Shown: positions 28,438 to 37,294, counted from the first letter of the stretch. The stretch: DNA of 64,000 nucleotides from Cupriavidus numazuensis (GCF_905397435.1 NZ_CAJPVI010000009.1:115611-179610), one strand, 5' to 3'. The notes: generated by a model not told the origin, from the sequence alone. Numbers and translations: made by a program.

Positions 28438-30091
28438 TGGCGTGGGCCGTGGCGGCCTGGCGCGCCGCTTCTTCGCGCTGGCGCAGGCGGAAGCGCTGGA
28501 TCTTGCCCGTAGCGGTCTTCGGCAACTCCTCCACGCATTCGATCTGCCGCGGATACTTGTACGGCGCAAGCCGCGACTTGACGAAGGCCTGCAACTCGGC
28601 AGCCATACCCGCATGCCACTGCTGCCCCGGCCGCATCACGACGAAGGCTTTCGGCTTGACGAGTTCGTCGGCATCGGCCACGCCGATCACCGCAGCCTCA
28701 AGCACGGACGGGTGCAGGGCGAGCGCAGCCTCTACCTCGAACGGCGAGACATAGATGCCGCCCACTTTCAGCATGTCATCGCTGCGCCCGGCGTAGATAT
28801 AGTAGCCGTCCGCATCCTGCAGGTACTTGTCGCCACTGCGCGTCCAGGCGCCGACGAAGGTATCGCGGCTCTTGTCGCGGTTGCACCAGTACATCAGCGC
28901 TGCCGATGGCCCTTTGATGTACAGGTCGCCGATCTCGCCTGGCTTGGTGGGCTCGCCGAGTTCGTCGAGCAGCTTCAGTTCATAGCCGGGCACCGGCTTG
29001 CCCGTCGTGCCATAGCGTACGTCGCCGGGCCGGTTCGACAAAAAGATGTGCAGCATTTCGGTGGAGCCGATGCCATCGAGAATGTCGCAGCCGAAATGGG
29101 CGAAGAACCGTTCGCCGATATCCCTCGGCAAGGCCTCGCCGGCCGAGGTGCAGACGCGCATCGCCACGTCGCTGCGCGGCGGCAGTTCCGGCGCGGCGAG
29201 CATGCCTGCAAACAGCGTCGGCACCCCGCAAAACACGGTGGGACGGTGTTCGCACAGCCGCCGGAACACCGCGGCCGGCGTGGGACGTTCCGCCATCAGT
29301 ACCGTGGTGGCGCCCACGAACATCGGAAACGTCAGCGCATTGCCGAGTCCATAGGCAAAGAATAGCTTCGCCGCCGAGAACACCACATCGTCTTCACGCA
29401 TGCCGAGCACGCGCCGCGCGTACAGGTCAGCGGTATGGAACAGGTTGCCGTGCGTATGCACCGTGCCCTTGGGGCGGCCCGTCGAGCCCGATGAATAGAG
29501 CCAGAACGCCATGTCGTCAGGCCCGGTGTCGATCACCGGCGCAGCCGAGCGCGTGCGCGAGATCACTGCCTCCACGCTGCAGCTTGGCGCCGCATCCTTG
29601 TACGGGGCTGCCTGAATGACCACCGGCGACAGGCCGCTGCTGGCGACCGCGGTCTTCATGAGGGGAAGCAGCGCCTCAGACACCACCACGGCACGCGCAC
29701 CACTGTGCTGGAGCATGTACGCGTAGTCGTCGGCCGTGAGCAGCGTGTTCACCGCGACCGGCACCACGCCCGCAAGCAGGCAGCCGAGGAATACGGTTGG
29801 AAAGTCGATGGTATCGAACGCGCACAGCAGCAGACGTTCTTCGCGCCGAAAGCCGGCATCATGCAGCGCCGCGGCAAAGCGGCGAGCGCGCGCATCGAGT
29901 TCGGAGAAGGTCAGCGAGCCCGTGTCGTCGACATAGGCAATTTTGTCGCCGCGGCCCGCAGCAAGGTTGCGACCGAGCAGGTCAGCGGCGGCGTTGTACC
30001 GGGCGGGCAGCGCGGTGATATCGGCTTCGGCAGTTCCGGACGAAAGCGCTGCACCCGCCGGCGAACCGGCAGCGGTATTGGGGGGCGTCAT
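28430..30091 (-). CDS. bclA: Benzoate-CoA ligase
   Basis: Activates benzoate to benzoyl-CoA with ATP, the entry step of the aerobic box pathway. The 553-residue protein has the AMP-binding motif YSSGSTGRPKG, the A5 region GIGSTEMLHIF, the GDKYLQDADGYYIYAGR hinge and the C-terminal catalytic Lys in LPKTATGKIQR. The benzoate-ligase-like segment SAAKLFFAYGLGNALTFP is typical of the family. It is the first gene of the leftward unit bclA-hydrolase-livKHMGF, divergent from boxR. TGCA-rich operator candidates lie between the two genes. Confidence 0.95.
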   Translation of the reverse strand: MTPPNTAAGSPAGAALSSGTAEADITALPARYNAAADLLGRNLAAGRGDKIAYVDDTGSLTFSELDARARRFAAALHDAGFRREERLLLCAFDTIDFPTVFLGCLLAGVVPVAVNTLLTADDYAYMLQHSGARAVVVSEALLPLMKTAVASSGLSPVVIQAAPYKDAAPSCSVEAVISRTRSAAPVIDTGPDDMAFWLYSSGSTGRPKGTVHTHGNLFHTADLYARRVLGMREDDVVFSAAKLFFAYGLGNALTFPMFVGATTVLMAERPTPAAVFRRLCEHRPTVFCGVPTLFAGMLAAPELPPRSDVAMRVCTSAGEALPRDIGERFFAHFGCDILDGIGSTEMLHIFLSNRPGDVRYGTTGKPVPGYELKLLDELGEPTKPGEIGDLYIKGPSAALMYWCNRDKSRDTFVGAWTRSGDKYLQDADGYYIYAGRSDDMLKVGGIYVSPFEVEAALALHPSVLEAAVIGVADADELVKPKAFVVMRPGQQWHAGMAAELQAFVKSRLAPYKYPRQIECVEELPKTATGKIQRFRLRQREEAARQAATAHANA

Positions 30092-30205
30092 GTCTCCACT
30101 CCTTGGTGTCGCCCCGCCGCCGGCAGGAAAACCGGCAGCGCGGCGGCGTCAGGCCGGTCGCTCTTGGAATGCCGGTGCGGACAGGCGACCGCATCGGCTT
30201 GTTGA

Positions 30206-30256
30206 TGCATTTTATTTCATATCGCCTATCATGCAAGTTAGTAGATGCACTATATG
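30206..30256. promoter_or_regulatory. Candidate BoxR operator in the bclA-boxR intergenic region
   Basis: Three TGCA cores (30206-30209, 30232-30235, 30246-30249) lie between the divergent genes. The last is part of ATGCACTATAT (30245-30255), which recurs exactly before boxC. An ATTTCAT heptamer is also shared. BoxR/BzdR regulators are known to bind TGCA-containing repeats, so this is the best operator candidate. Confidence 0.6.
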
Positions 30257-30290
30257 ACACCGCACGGGCGGCTGTCCCGTGGAACTCCCT

Positions 30291-30296
30291 TATAAT
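30291..30296 (+). promoter_or_regulatory. Candidate -10 box for boxR
   Basis: Perfect TATAAT 74 bases before the boxR ATG. No matching -35 hexamer is visible, which would fit a regulated promoter, but the assignment rests on the one element. Confidence 0.4.
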
Positions 30297-30369
30297 TCGC
30301 CCCTTTTCCGGCCAGATACCGCACAAAGGCCGGCCTCAACGCCCGAATCGCCCGATACACCTGTCCGCC

Positions 30370-31299
30370 ATGCGCCGAGACCCCGAACCGCACTCCCCGC
30401 CCGATGCCGCCGCCGGCGGCGCCAACGGCGAACGCGATCCCTATCTCACGCAACTGGGGGAACGCATCCGCTCGCTGCGTGCGGCACGCGGCATGTCGCG
30501 CAAGGACCTGGCGCGCGGCGCCGACGTCTCGGAACGCTACCTGGCCAACCTGGAAACCGGCACGGGCAATGCGTCGGTGCTGCTGCTGCGTCAGGTGGCG
30601 CGCGCGCTCGATGTACCGCTGCCGGTCGTGCTGGCGGAAGTGGAAGGCCTCAATGGCCAGCAGGCCACCGAGTTTGCACAGCTTGTGCAGTGGCTTGCGC
30701 AACTGCCTGCGGGCGACCTCGCACGCGTGCGTGATGCCTGCCGCCATGCGCTGGCACCCGCGGAATCGCGCGATGCGCGCCATCGCCGCATTGCGCTGAT
30801 CGGCTTGCGCGGCGCGGGCAAATCGACGCTGGGCCGTGCACTGGCGGCGGCCGAGGACATGCCGTTCGTCGAGCTCAACAATGTGATCGAACAGGAAGCC
30901 GGCGCGAGCCTGTCCGAGATCCACTCGCTCTACGGCCAGGCCGCGTACCGGCGCTACGAGATGCGCGCGCTTGAACGCGTGCTGCGCGAGCACGACAACA
31001 TGGTCCTCGCAACGCCAGGCAGTCTGGTCTCCGAACCGGGCACCTTCAACCTGCTGCTGTCGCGCTGCTACACGATCTGGGTCAAGACGTCGCCCGAAGA
31101 ACACATGGCCCGCGTGGTTGCCCAAGGCGACATGCGCCCGATGCAGGGCAACCGCGAAGCCATGACGGACCTGCGCCGCATCCTGCAGGCACGCACCCCG
31201 CTGTATGCCCGCGCCGACCTGGCACTCGATACCAGCGGCCAGGACGCCCACACTTCGCTGCAGGCCCTGCGCGCCCAGATTTCCCACGTCACGGCCTGA
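30370..31299 (+). CDS. boxR: Benzoyl-CoA-responsive regulator BoxR (XRE domain plus shikimate-kinase-like domain)
   Basis: Repressor of benzoyl-CoA pathway genes that is released by benzoyl-CoA. The 309-residue product starts with an XRE helix-turn-helix (LGERIRSLRAARGMSRKDLA, ending ERYLANLETGTGN) at about residues 28-85. A linker follows, then a shikimate-kinase-like domain from about residue 140 with the P-loop IGLRGAGKSTLG. This fold binds benzoyl-CoA in BoxR/BzdR. The start MRRDPEPHSPPD at 30370 gives the family length. It lies between bclA and boxCBA, whose promoter regions share a TGCACTATAT motif. Confidence 0.93.
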   Translation: MRRDPEPHSPPDAAAGGANGERDPYLTQLGERIRSLRAARGMSRKDLARGADVSERYLANLETGTGNASVLLLRQVARALDVPLPVVLAEVEGLNGQQATEFAQLVQWLAQLPAGDLARVRDACRHALAPAESRDARHRRIALIGLRGAGKSTLGRALAAAEDMPFVELNNVIEQEAGASLSEIHSLYGQAAYRRYEMRALERVLREHDNMVLATPGSLVSEPGTFNLLLSRCYTIWVKTSPEEHMARVVAQGDMRPMQGNREAMTDLRRILQARTPLYARADLALDTSGQDAHTSLQALRAQISHVTA

Positions 31300-31335
31300 G
31301 TTCGGGCGCCCTCCGCACGGCGCGCAGAAAGGTAT

Positions 31336-31393
31336 TGCACCGCCCGCATCCATGCACTATATTTCATCGAAAGCCGCAAGGCACTATAGTGCA
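31336..31393 (+). promoter_or_regulatory. Candidate BoxR operator upstream of boxC
   Basis: TGCA cores at 31336, 31353 and 31390. ATGCACTATAT (31352-31362) is identical to the copy before bclA, and GCACTATAGTGC (31381-31392) is a perfect 12-bp palindrome built on the same core, ending 15 bases before the boxC ATG. Binding here would block transcription or initiation of boxCBA. Confidence 0.6.
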
Positions 31394-31407
31394 TCAAGGA
31401 GACAGCC

Positions 31408-33090
31408 ATGTCCGCGCCGGCCACCGCCCCCACTCAAGCCGCTGAACCCGTCACATTCGAACGCCACCCCGAGCAATACCGCCACTGGAAGCTCACATTT
31501 GACGGCCCGGTCGCCACGCTGGCGATGGATGTCGACGAAGAAGGCGGCCTGCGGCCGGGCTACACGCTGAAGCTGAACTCCTATGACCTCGGCGTCGACA
31601 TTGAACTGCATGACGCCCTGCAGCGCATCCGTTTCGAGCACCCGGAAGTGCGCACGGTGGTGATGACCAGCGCACGCGACCGCATCTTCTGCTCGGGCGC
31701 CAATATCTTCATGCTCGGCCAGTCGACGCACGCGTGGAAGGTGAACTTCTGCAAGTTCACCAACGAGACGCGCAACGGCATCGAAGACGCCAGCCGCCAT
31801 TCGGGCCTCAAGTTCATCGCGGCGTGCAACGGCACCACAGCCGGCGGCGGCTATGAGCTTGCCCTGGCCTGCGACGAAATTGTGCTGGTCGACGATCGCT
31901 CGTCAGCCGTGAGCCTGCCGGAAGTGCCGCTGCTCGGCGTGCTGCCCGGCACCGGCGGCCTGACGCGTGTGACCGACAAGCGCCGCGTGCGCCGCGACCA
32001 TGCCGATATTTTCTGCACCACGACCGAAGGCGTGCGCGGGCAGCGCGCCAAGGACTGGAAGCTCGTCGACGACGTGGTCAAACCCGCGCGCTTTACCGAA
32101 TACATTGCCGAGCGCGCGGCCGCGCTGGCCGCCACCAGCGATCGCCCGCAGAACCACCACGGCATCGAACTCACGCCGCTGTCGCGCACCGTCGAGGAAG
32201 ACGGCTACCGCTATGACACGGTGCGCGTCCATTTCGACCGCGCCGCTCGCAAGGCCACCATCACCGTATTCGGCCCGGACCGCCATCAGCCCACGGACCT
32301 CGCGGGCGTTGTCTCGGCGGGCGCGCAATGGTGGCCGCTCAAGATGGCGCGCGAACTCGATGATGCGATCCTGACGCTGCGCACAAACCATCTCGATATC
32401 GGCATGTGGATCATGAAGACCGACGGCGACCCGGCCGCCGTGCTGGCCGCCGATGCGTTGATGGAAACGCATGCCAGCCACTGGTTCGTGCGCGAAACCA
32501 TTGGCATGCTGCGCCGCACGCTTGCGCGGCTCGATGTGTCCTCGCGCAGCCTGTTCGCGCTGATCGAACAGGATTCCTGCTTTGCCGGCACGTTGCTGGA
32601 ACTGGCGCTGGCGGCGGACCGCAGCTACATGCTGCACCTGCCCGACGCACCTGACGACGCACCACGCGTCTTCCTCAGCGAAGCCAACTTCGGCCGCTAC
32701 CCGATGCCCAACGGCCTGTCGCGGCTGGCCGCGCGCTTCTATGAGGACGAAGCTGCCATTACCGCGGCACGCGAACACATCGGCCAACCGCTCGATGCAC
32801 TGAGCGCCGATTCACTGAGCCTGATTACCGCCGCGCCCGACGACATGGACTGGGAAGACGAGATCCGCATTGCGGTGGAAGAACGCGCCAGCCTGTCTCC
32901 CGATGCCCTCACCGGCCTTGAAGCAAACCTGCGCTTCGGCCCCGGCGAGACCATGGAAACCCGGATCTTCGGACGCCTGACGGCATGGCAGAACTGGATC
33001 TTCAACCGCCCCAACGCGGTGGGCGAGAACGGCGCGCTCAAGGTTTTCGGGAGCGGCAACAAGCCCCGCTTCGACTGGAACCGCGTCTGA
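31408..33090 (+). CDS. boxC: 2,3-epoxybenzoyl-CoA dihydrolase BoxC
   Basis: Opens the ring of 2,3-epoxybenzoyl-CoA to give 3,4-dehydroadipyl-CoA semialdehyde plus formate. The 560-residue protein is an enlarged crotonase-fold enzyme. It has the oxyanion motifs FCSGANIFMLG and ACNGTTAGGGYELALAC in its first half and a second crotonase-like half with EQDSCFAGTLLELALAADR. The length is that of BoxC (about 555). AAGGAGA stands 6 bases before the ATG. It is the first gene of boxC-boxB-boxA, with boxB 29 bases downstream. Confidence 0.96.
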   Translation: MSAPATAPTQAAEPVTFERHPEQYRHWKLTFDGPVATLAMDVDEEGGLRPGYTLKLNSYDLGVDIELHDALQRIRFEHPEVRTVVMTSARDRIFCSGANIFMLGQSTHAWKVNFCKFTNETRNGIEDASRHSGLKFIAACNGTTAGGGYELALACDEIVLVDDRSSAVSLPEVPLLGVLPGTGGLTRVTDKRRVRRDHADIFCTTTEGVRGQRAKDWKLVDDVVKPARFTEYIAERAAALAATSDRPQNHHGIELTPLSRTVEEDGYRYDTVRVHFDRAARKATITVFGPDRHQPTDLAGVVSAGAQWWPLKMARELDDAILTLRTNHLDIGMWIMKTDGDPAAVLAADALMETHASHWFVRETIGMLRRTLARLDVSSRSLFALIEQDSCFAGTLLELALAADRSYMLHLPDAPDDAPRVFLSEANFGRYPMPNGLSRLAARFYEDEAAITAAREHIGQPLDALSADSLSLITAAPDDMDWEDEIRIAVEERASLSPDALTGLEANLRFGPGETMETRIFGRLTAWQNWIFNRPNAVGENGALKVFGSGNKPRFDWNRV

Positions 33091-33119
33091 CGCCATAACG
33101 ACCCCACAAGGAGACACCC

Positions 33120-34544
33120 GTGAGCATCGACTACAGCCAGAAGATCCCGAACAACGTCAACCTGGCGGACGACCGCGCGCTGCAGCGCGCACTGGAGCAC
33201 TGGCAGCCGGCGTTCCTGGACTGGTGGCGCGACATGGGGCCGGAGGGCTCGCACAACTTTGACGTGTACCTGCGCACGGCGGTGTCGGTCGACCCGTCGG
33301 GCTGGGCGCATTTCGAGCACGTGAAGATGCCGGACTACCGCTGGGGCATCTTCCTGCAACCGGCCGATCCGGCGCGCCAGATCCATTTTGGCGAGCACAA
33401 GGGCGAAGCCGCGTGGCAGGACGTGCCCGGCGAGCACCGTGCCAACCTGCGCCGCATCATCGTCACGCAGGGCGACACGGAGCCGGCATCGGTCGAGCAG
33501 CAGCGCCACCTCGGTCTGACCGCCCCGAGCCTCTATGATCTGCGCAACCTGTTCCAGGTGAACGTGGAGGAAGGCCGTCACCTGTGGGCCATGGTGTATC
33601 TGCTGCACCGCTATTTCGGCCGCGACGGGCGCGAGGAAGCCGAGGCGCTGCTGGATCGTCGCTCCGGCGATCAGGACAATCCGCGCATCCTCGGCGCCTT
33701 CAACGAACGCACGCCGGACTGGCTGTCGTTCTTCATGTTCACGTACTTCACCGACCGCGACGGCAAGTTCCAGCTCTGCGCGCTGGCCGAATCAGGCTTC
33801 GATCCGCTCGCACGCACCACGCGCTTCATGCTGACCGAGGAAGCGCACCACATGTTCGTCGGCGAATCGGGCGTGTCGCGCGTGATCCAGCGTACGTGCG
33901 AAGTCATGCGTGAGCGCGATATCCGTGACCCGGCCGATGTGCGCGCTGCCGGCGTGATCGACCTGGAGACCATCCAGCGCTACCTGAACTTTCACTACAG
34001 CGTCACCATCGACCTGTTCGGCGCGGACCAGTCGTCCAATGCCGCCACGTTCTACAGCGCCGGACTCAAGGGCCGCTTCGAGGAAGGCAAGCGCACGGAC
34101 GACCATATGCTCAAGAACGACGTCTATCGCGTGCTCGAAGTGCGCGACGGCCACCTTGGCGAGCGCGAAGTGCCGATGCTCAATGCGCTCAACGAAGTGC
34201 TGCGCGACGACTACATCCGCGATTCGATCGGCGGAGTGGCGCGCTGGAACAAGGTGATCGAGAAGCATGGCATCCCATTCAAGCTGACGGTGCCGCACAA
34301 GGCCTTCAATCGCAAGATCGGCACGCTGTCGAATGTGCATGTGTCGCCGACCGGCGAGCTCCTGACCGAAGCACAGTGGCAAGCCAACGAGCGCAACTGG
34401 CTGGCCACGGAAGAAGACCGCGCCTATGTCGCGTCGCTGATGGGCCGCGTGACGGAGCCTGGCAAGTACGCCAACTGGATCGCGCCGCCGGCTGTTGGCG
34501 TCAACCGCCAGCCAATGGATTTCGAGTACGTGCGCTTCAACTGA
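33120..34544 (+). CDS. boxB: Benzoyl-CoA 2,3-epoxidase, di-iron subunit BoxB
   Basis: Oxygenase subunit that epoxidises the ring of benzoyl-CoA with O2 and electrons from BoxA. The 474-residue protein has two di-iron ligand motifs of the ferritin-like fold, E150-E-G-R-H154 and E240-E-A-H-H244. The start codon is GTG at 33120, preceded by AAGGAGA at good distance. It is followed by boxA after 75 bases with an intercistronic hairpin. Confidence 0.96.
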   Translation: MSIDYSQKIPNNVNLADDRALQRALEHWQPAFLDWWRDMGPEGSHNFDVYLRTAVSVDPSGWAHFEHVKMPDYRWGIFLQPADPARQIHFGEHKGEAAWQDVPGEHRANLRRIIVTQGDTEPASVEQQRHLGLTAPSLYDLRNLFQVNVEEGRHLWAMVYLLHRYFGRDGREEAEALLDRRSGDQDNPRILGAFNERTPDWLSFFMFTYFTDRDGKFQLCALAESGFDPLARTTRFMLTEEAHHMFVGESGVSRVIQRTCEVMRERDIRDPADVRAAGVIDLETIQRYLNFHYSVTIDLFGADQSSNAATFYSAGLKGRFEEGKRTDDHMLKNDVYRVLEVRDGHLGEREVPMLNALNEVLRDDYIRDSIGGVARWNKVIEKHGIPFKLTVPHKAFNRKIGTLSNVHVSPTGELLTEAQWQANERNWLATEEDRAYVASLMGRVTEPGKYANWIAPPAVGVNRQPMDFEYVRFN

Positions 34545-34580
34545 ATAGCCGCCACCACAAGAAAGACAGGACTGTAGCCC

Positions 34581-34600
34581 CGGGGCCGAAACTGGCCCCG
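34581..34600 (+). other. Intercistronic stem-loop between boxB and boxA
   Basis: Perfect 7-bp stem CGGGGCC (34581-34587) / GGCCCCG (34594-34600) with a 6-base loop and no T-run. It lies 20 bases before the boxA start and probably tunes mRNA stability or relative expression of the two epoxidase subunits. Confidence 0.5.
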
Positions 34601-34619
34601 CCCCACATGGAGACATACC

Positions 34620-35873
34620 ATGGGCGCCCCCGAAATCATCAAGCAGCACCTGATCGATCCGGAAATCTGCATTCGCTGCAATACCTGCGAAGACACGTGC
34701 CCGATCGACGCGATCACCCATGACGACCGCAACTATGTGGTGAAGGCCGACGTCTGCAACGCGTGCAACGCCTGCCTGTCGCCATGCCCAACCGGCGCCA
34801 TCGACAACTGGCGCACCATGCTGAGGGGCCAGGCCTATCCGATCGAGGAACAGCTGCTGTGGGACGAACTGCCGGCCGAGATACCGCTGCCTGCAGCGGA
34901 ACTCGATGCAGCCGGCACGGACGAAGCCCTGCGCGCAGACACCGCCACAGCCGCCGCTGAAGGCGGTGTAACGGTACAAGCCGTGGAAACGAGCCGCCAC
35001 ACGTCAGCGCGCGCGCCATGGTCAGCAGCCCATCCGTATGTCAACCTGCACGGCGTGCGGGCGCCAATGACGGCTACCGTGGCCGGCAACTACAGGCTGA
35101 CCGCTGACGATGCATCCAGCGACATCCACCACATCGTGCTGGACTTCGGCACGCACTTCTTCCCGGTGCTGGAAGGCCAGGCCATCGGCATCGTGCCGCC
35201 CGGCACAGACGCAGCCGGCAAGCCGCACTACATCCGCATGTACTCGATTGCCAGCCCGCGCGACGGAGAACGGCCTGGCTACAACAATCTCGCACTGACG
35301 GTGAAACGCGTCGAGGAAGACCACGACGGCAATCCGGTGCGCGGCGTGGCATCGAATTTCCTGTGCGACCTGGCCAAGGGCGATACCGTGCAGGTGGTCG
35401 GGCCATTCGGCACCACGTTCCTGATGCCCAATCACCGTGAAGCCAGCATCATGATGATCTGCACCGGCACGGGCTCGGCTCCCATGCGCGCGATGACCGA
35501 GCGCATGCGGCGCAATATGGAGCACTTCGGCGGGCGCCGCATGCTGTTCTTCGGAGCGCGCAATGCACGGGAACTGCCGTACTTCGGCCCGCTGCTGAAA
35601 CTGCCCAAGGATTTCCTCGACATCCATTTCGCGTTCTCGCGCGATGCCGAGGTGCCGCGCCGCTATGTGCAGGACGCGATCCGCGAGGCGTCCACCGGCG
35701 TGACCGCCCTACTGTCCGATCCGCATGGCCATGTCTACATCTGCGGCCTGAAAGGCATGGAAGAAGGCGTGCTGGCAGCCTTCGGCGATGTCTGCGCCGC
35801 GTCAGGCCTGTCGTGGCCGGAACTGGAGGCCACCATGAAGGCCGAAGGCCGGTTGCACATCGAGACTTACTGA
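34620..35873 (+). CDS. boxA: Benzoyl-CoA 2,3-epoxidase reductase subunit BoxA
   Basis: NADPH-dependent reductase that passes electrons to BoxB. The 417-residue protein has an N-terminal ferredoxin with two CxxCxxCxxxC clusters (Cys17/20/23/27 and Cys46/49/52/56), a linker of about 80 residues, and a C-terminal ferredoxin-NADP reductase domain with the FAD motif [13 protein letters not shown] and the NADPH site [23 protein letters not shown]-like sequence (TGGAGA) precedes the ATG. It closes the boxCBA operon; a weak GGCCCG/CGGGCC hairpin at 35901-35921 may end the transcript. Confidence 0.96.
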   Translation: MGAPEIIKQHLIDPEICIRCNTCEDTCPIDAITHDDRNYVVKADVCNACNACLSPCPTGAIDNWRTMLRGQAYPIEEQLLWDELPAEIPLPAAELDAAGTDEALRADTATAAAEGGVTVQAVETSRHTSARAPWSAAHPYVNLHGVRAPMTATVAGNYRLTADDASSDIHHIVLDFGTHFFPVLEGQAIGIVPPGTDAAGKPHYIRMYSIASPRDGERPGYNNLALTVKRVEEDHDGNPVRGVASNFLCDLAKGDTVQVVGPFGTTFLMPNHREASIMMICTGTGSAPMRAMTERMRRNMEHFGGRRMLFFGARNARELPYFGPLLKLPKDFLDIHFAFSRDAEVPRRYVQDAIREASTGVTALLSDPHGHVYICGLKGMEEGVLAAFGDVCAASGLSWPELEATMKAEGRLHIETY

Positions 35874-35962
35874 CCCCTCTTTGGCCCGGCCATGCCCGCC
35901 GGCCCGTGCGGTTCGCGGGCCGACTTCCCGCATCTCGCACTTCCCTTCTGAAATGACTCGCC

Positions 35963-35982
35963 TATAATGTTTCTCAAGAAAC
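35963..35982 (+). promoter_or_regulatory. Promoter and palindromic operator of the Xre-RES toxin-antitoxin operon
   Basis: TATAAT (35963-35968) is followed at once by the perfect inverted repeat GTTTCT-CA-AGAAAC (35969-35982), which would cover the transcription start. An upstream -35 is not clear. This is the classical place for an autorepressor, here the Xre antitoxin with the RES toxin as co-repressor. AGGAGCAA follows as ribosome site for the antitoxin. Confidence 0.6.
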
Positions 35983-35995
35983 AGGAGCAACGGCG

Positions 35996-36385
35996 ATGCA
36001 ATCGAGGCGAATTCCGGAGGCAGAACCCGCCAGCGGTCCGGACCCTGGCACCACGCTGACCAAGGCCGTCATGCGCGCGGCCGGGTTCCTGGGCATCAGC
36101 CAGGCCATCGTGGCCAGCGTGCTGGGCATCAGCACGGCCTCCGTATCGCGCATGGCTTCCGGCCTGTACATCCTCGACAAGCACCGCAAGGAGTGGGAAT
36201 TCGGCGTGCTGTTCGTACGCTTGTTCCGCTCGCTCGACGCCATCCTCGGGCATGGCGATCAGGCACGGCTGTGGCTGACCAACGAAAATCTCGCGCTTGG
36301 CGGCAAACCCCTCGAAATGATCCGCACTACGGAAGGCCTCGTTCGTGTCGTTCACTACCTGGACGCCACCCGCGGTCGCATCTGA
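35996..36385 (+). CDS. Antitoxin, Xre/MbcA/ParS toxin-binding family
   Basis: A 129-residue antitoxin partner of the RES toxin. An Xre-like helix-turn-helix occupies about residues 24-60 (AVMRAAGFLGISQAIVASVL, then GISTASVSRM). The C-terminal half is the MbcA/ParS (DUF2384) toxin-binding domain: LFVRLFRSLDAILGHGDQAR and WLTNENLALGGKPLEMIRT, with the conserved P-L-E-M-I segment. Expected to neutralise the toxin and repress the operon through the palindrome at its promoter. It overlaps the toxin gene by 41 bases, giving translational coupling. Confidence 0.88.
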   Translation: MQSRRIPEAEPASGPDPGTTLTKAVMRAAGFLGISQAIVASVLGISTASVSRMASGLYILDKHRKEWEFGVLFVRLFRSLDAILGHGDQARLWLTNENLALGGKPLEMIRTTEGLVRVVHYLDATRGRI

Positions 36386-37097
36386 GCGCCAGCCGTTCGC
36401 GCTCACCCTCTGGCGTGCGGTAGAGGCCCAGCATGTGGTCTCGACCATGCCGCTGGTCGACAGCCTCGACGAGCAGGCTGTGCTGGAAGCCGTCCTCGAC
36501 GCCGGCAAGCCTGCCGTGCCGGCGGAGGCTCGCCACCTGCACTATCTGCTGTTCACGCCGTTCCGCTACCCGCCATCGCCATGGGGCTCGCGCTTCCGCG
36601 CCGGGCAGGATCCCGGCGTGTTCTATGGCGCCGAGGAAATCCGCACCGCCTGTGCCGAGCTTGGCTACTGGCGCTGGCGCTTCCTCAATGACAGCCCCGC
36701 CCTGCCACGCATCGACGCACGCGCCCAGACGCTGTTCCAGGTCAGCGTGCGCACCGAAGGCGTGGCCCTGGACGCGCCGCCGTTCGACCGCGACAGCGCG
36801 CAATGGACCGACCCGGACAGCCATGAGGCCTGCCAGGCCTTTGGCCGCATCGCACGGGAAGCCGGTATCGGCCTGATCCGCTATACGTCGGTCCGCGATC
36901 CCGGGCACGGCCCATGCGGCGCCGTGATGACGCCGCGTGCGTTTGCCCATCCGCTGCCGCTGGCCACCACGACATGGATGCTGACGGTGCGCCGCGACCG
37001 CGTGATCTGGCAACGCGATGACCTGCAGCAACGTGACAGCTTCGAGTTCGCCGCATCGCTGTGGCAGCGCACAAGCGAAAGGTCCGCAGAAGGCTGA
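36345..37097 (+). CDS. RES-domain toxin (NAD+ phosphorylase/glycohydrolase family)
   Basis: A 250-residue toxin of the RES family, whose studied members destroy cellular NAD+. The name-giving residues are visible: Arg24 in LWRAVEAQH, Glu97/Glu98 in GVFYGAEEIRTACAE next to Tyr94, and Ser182 in RYTSVRDPG. The start is GTG at 36345, inside the end of the antitoxin gene. Nothing indicates inactivation. It is followed 121 bases later by the initiator tRNA gene. A core-genome origin is as likely as transfer, because base composition does not differ by eye. Confidence 0.88.
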   Translation: MSFTTWTPPAVASERQPFALTLWRAVEAQHVVSTMPLVDSLDEQAVLEAVLDAGKPAVPAEARHLHYLLFTPFRYPPSPWGSRFRAGQDPGVFYGAEEIRTACAELGYWRWRFLNDSPALPRIDARAQTLFQVSVRTEGVALDAPPFDRDSAQWTDPDSHEACQAFGRIAREAGIGLIRYTSVRDPGHGPCGAVMTPRAFAHPLPLATTTWMLTVRRDRVIWQRDDLQQRDSFEFAASLWQRTSERSAEG

Positions 37098-37174
37098 ACC
37101 TCGGTAGCGCCATCGCCGTCTAATCGTGATGAAAGGCAGCTCGGCACGCAAATGCAGTTTTTTTCACATGAGTG

Positions 37175-37203
37175 TTGCAACGCGGTAGCCGTTGCCTTAT
37201 AAT
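37175..37203 (+). promoter_or_regulatory. Promoter of the initiator tRNA gene
   Basis: TTGCAA (37175-37180), 17 bases, then TATAAT (37198-37203), 15 bases before the tRNA 5' end. This is a near-consensus sigma70 promoter as expected for a stable RNA. Confidence 0.8.
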
Positions 37204-37218
37204 CTTTTCTTCGACGGA

Positions 37219-37294
37219 CGCGGGGTGGAGCAGTTGGCAGCTCGTCGGGCTCATAACCCGAAGGTCGCAGGTTCAAGTCCTGCCCCCGCAACCA
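37219..37294 (+). tRNA. Initiator tRNA-fMet (anticodon CAT), CCA encoded
   Basis: A 76-base tRNA with anticodon CAT at 37252-37254 (position 34-36). It shows both initiator hallmarks: a C1-A72 mismatch at the end of the acceptor stem and three consecutive G-C pairs (GGG/CCC) next to the anticodon loop. The T-loop GTTCAAGTC and the encoded 3' CCA are present. It has its own promoter and terminator. Confidence 0.97.
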
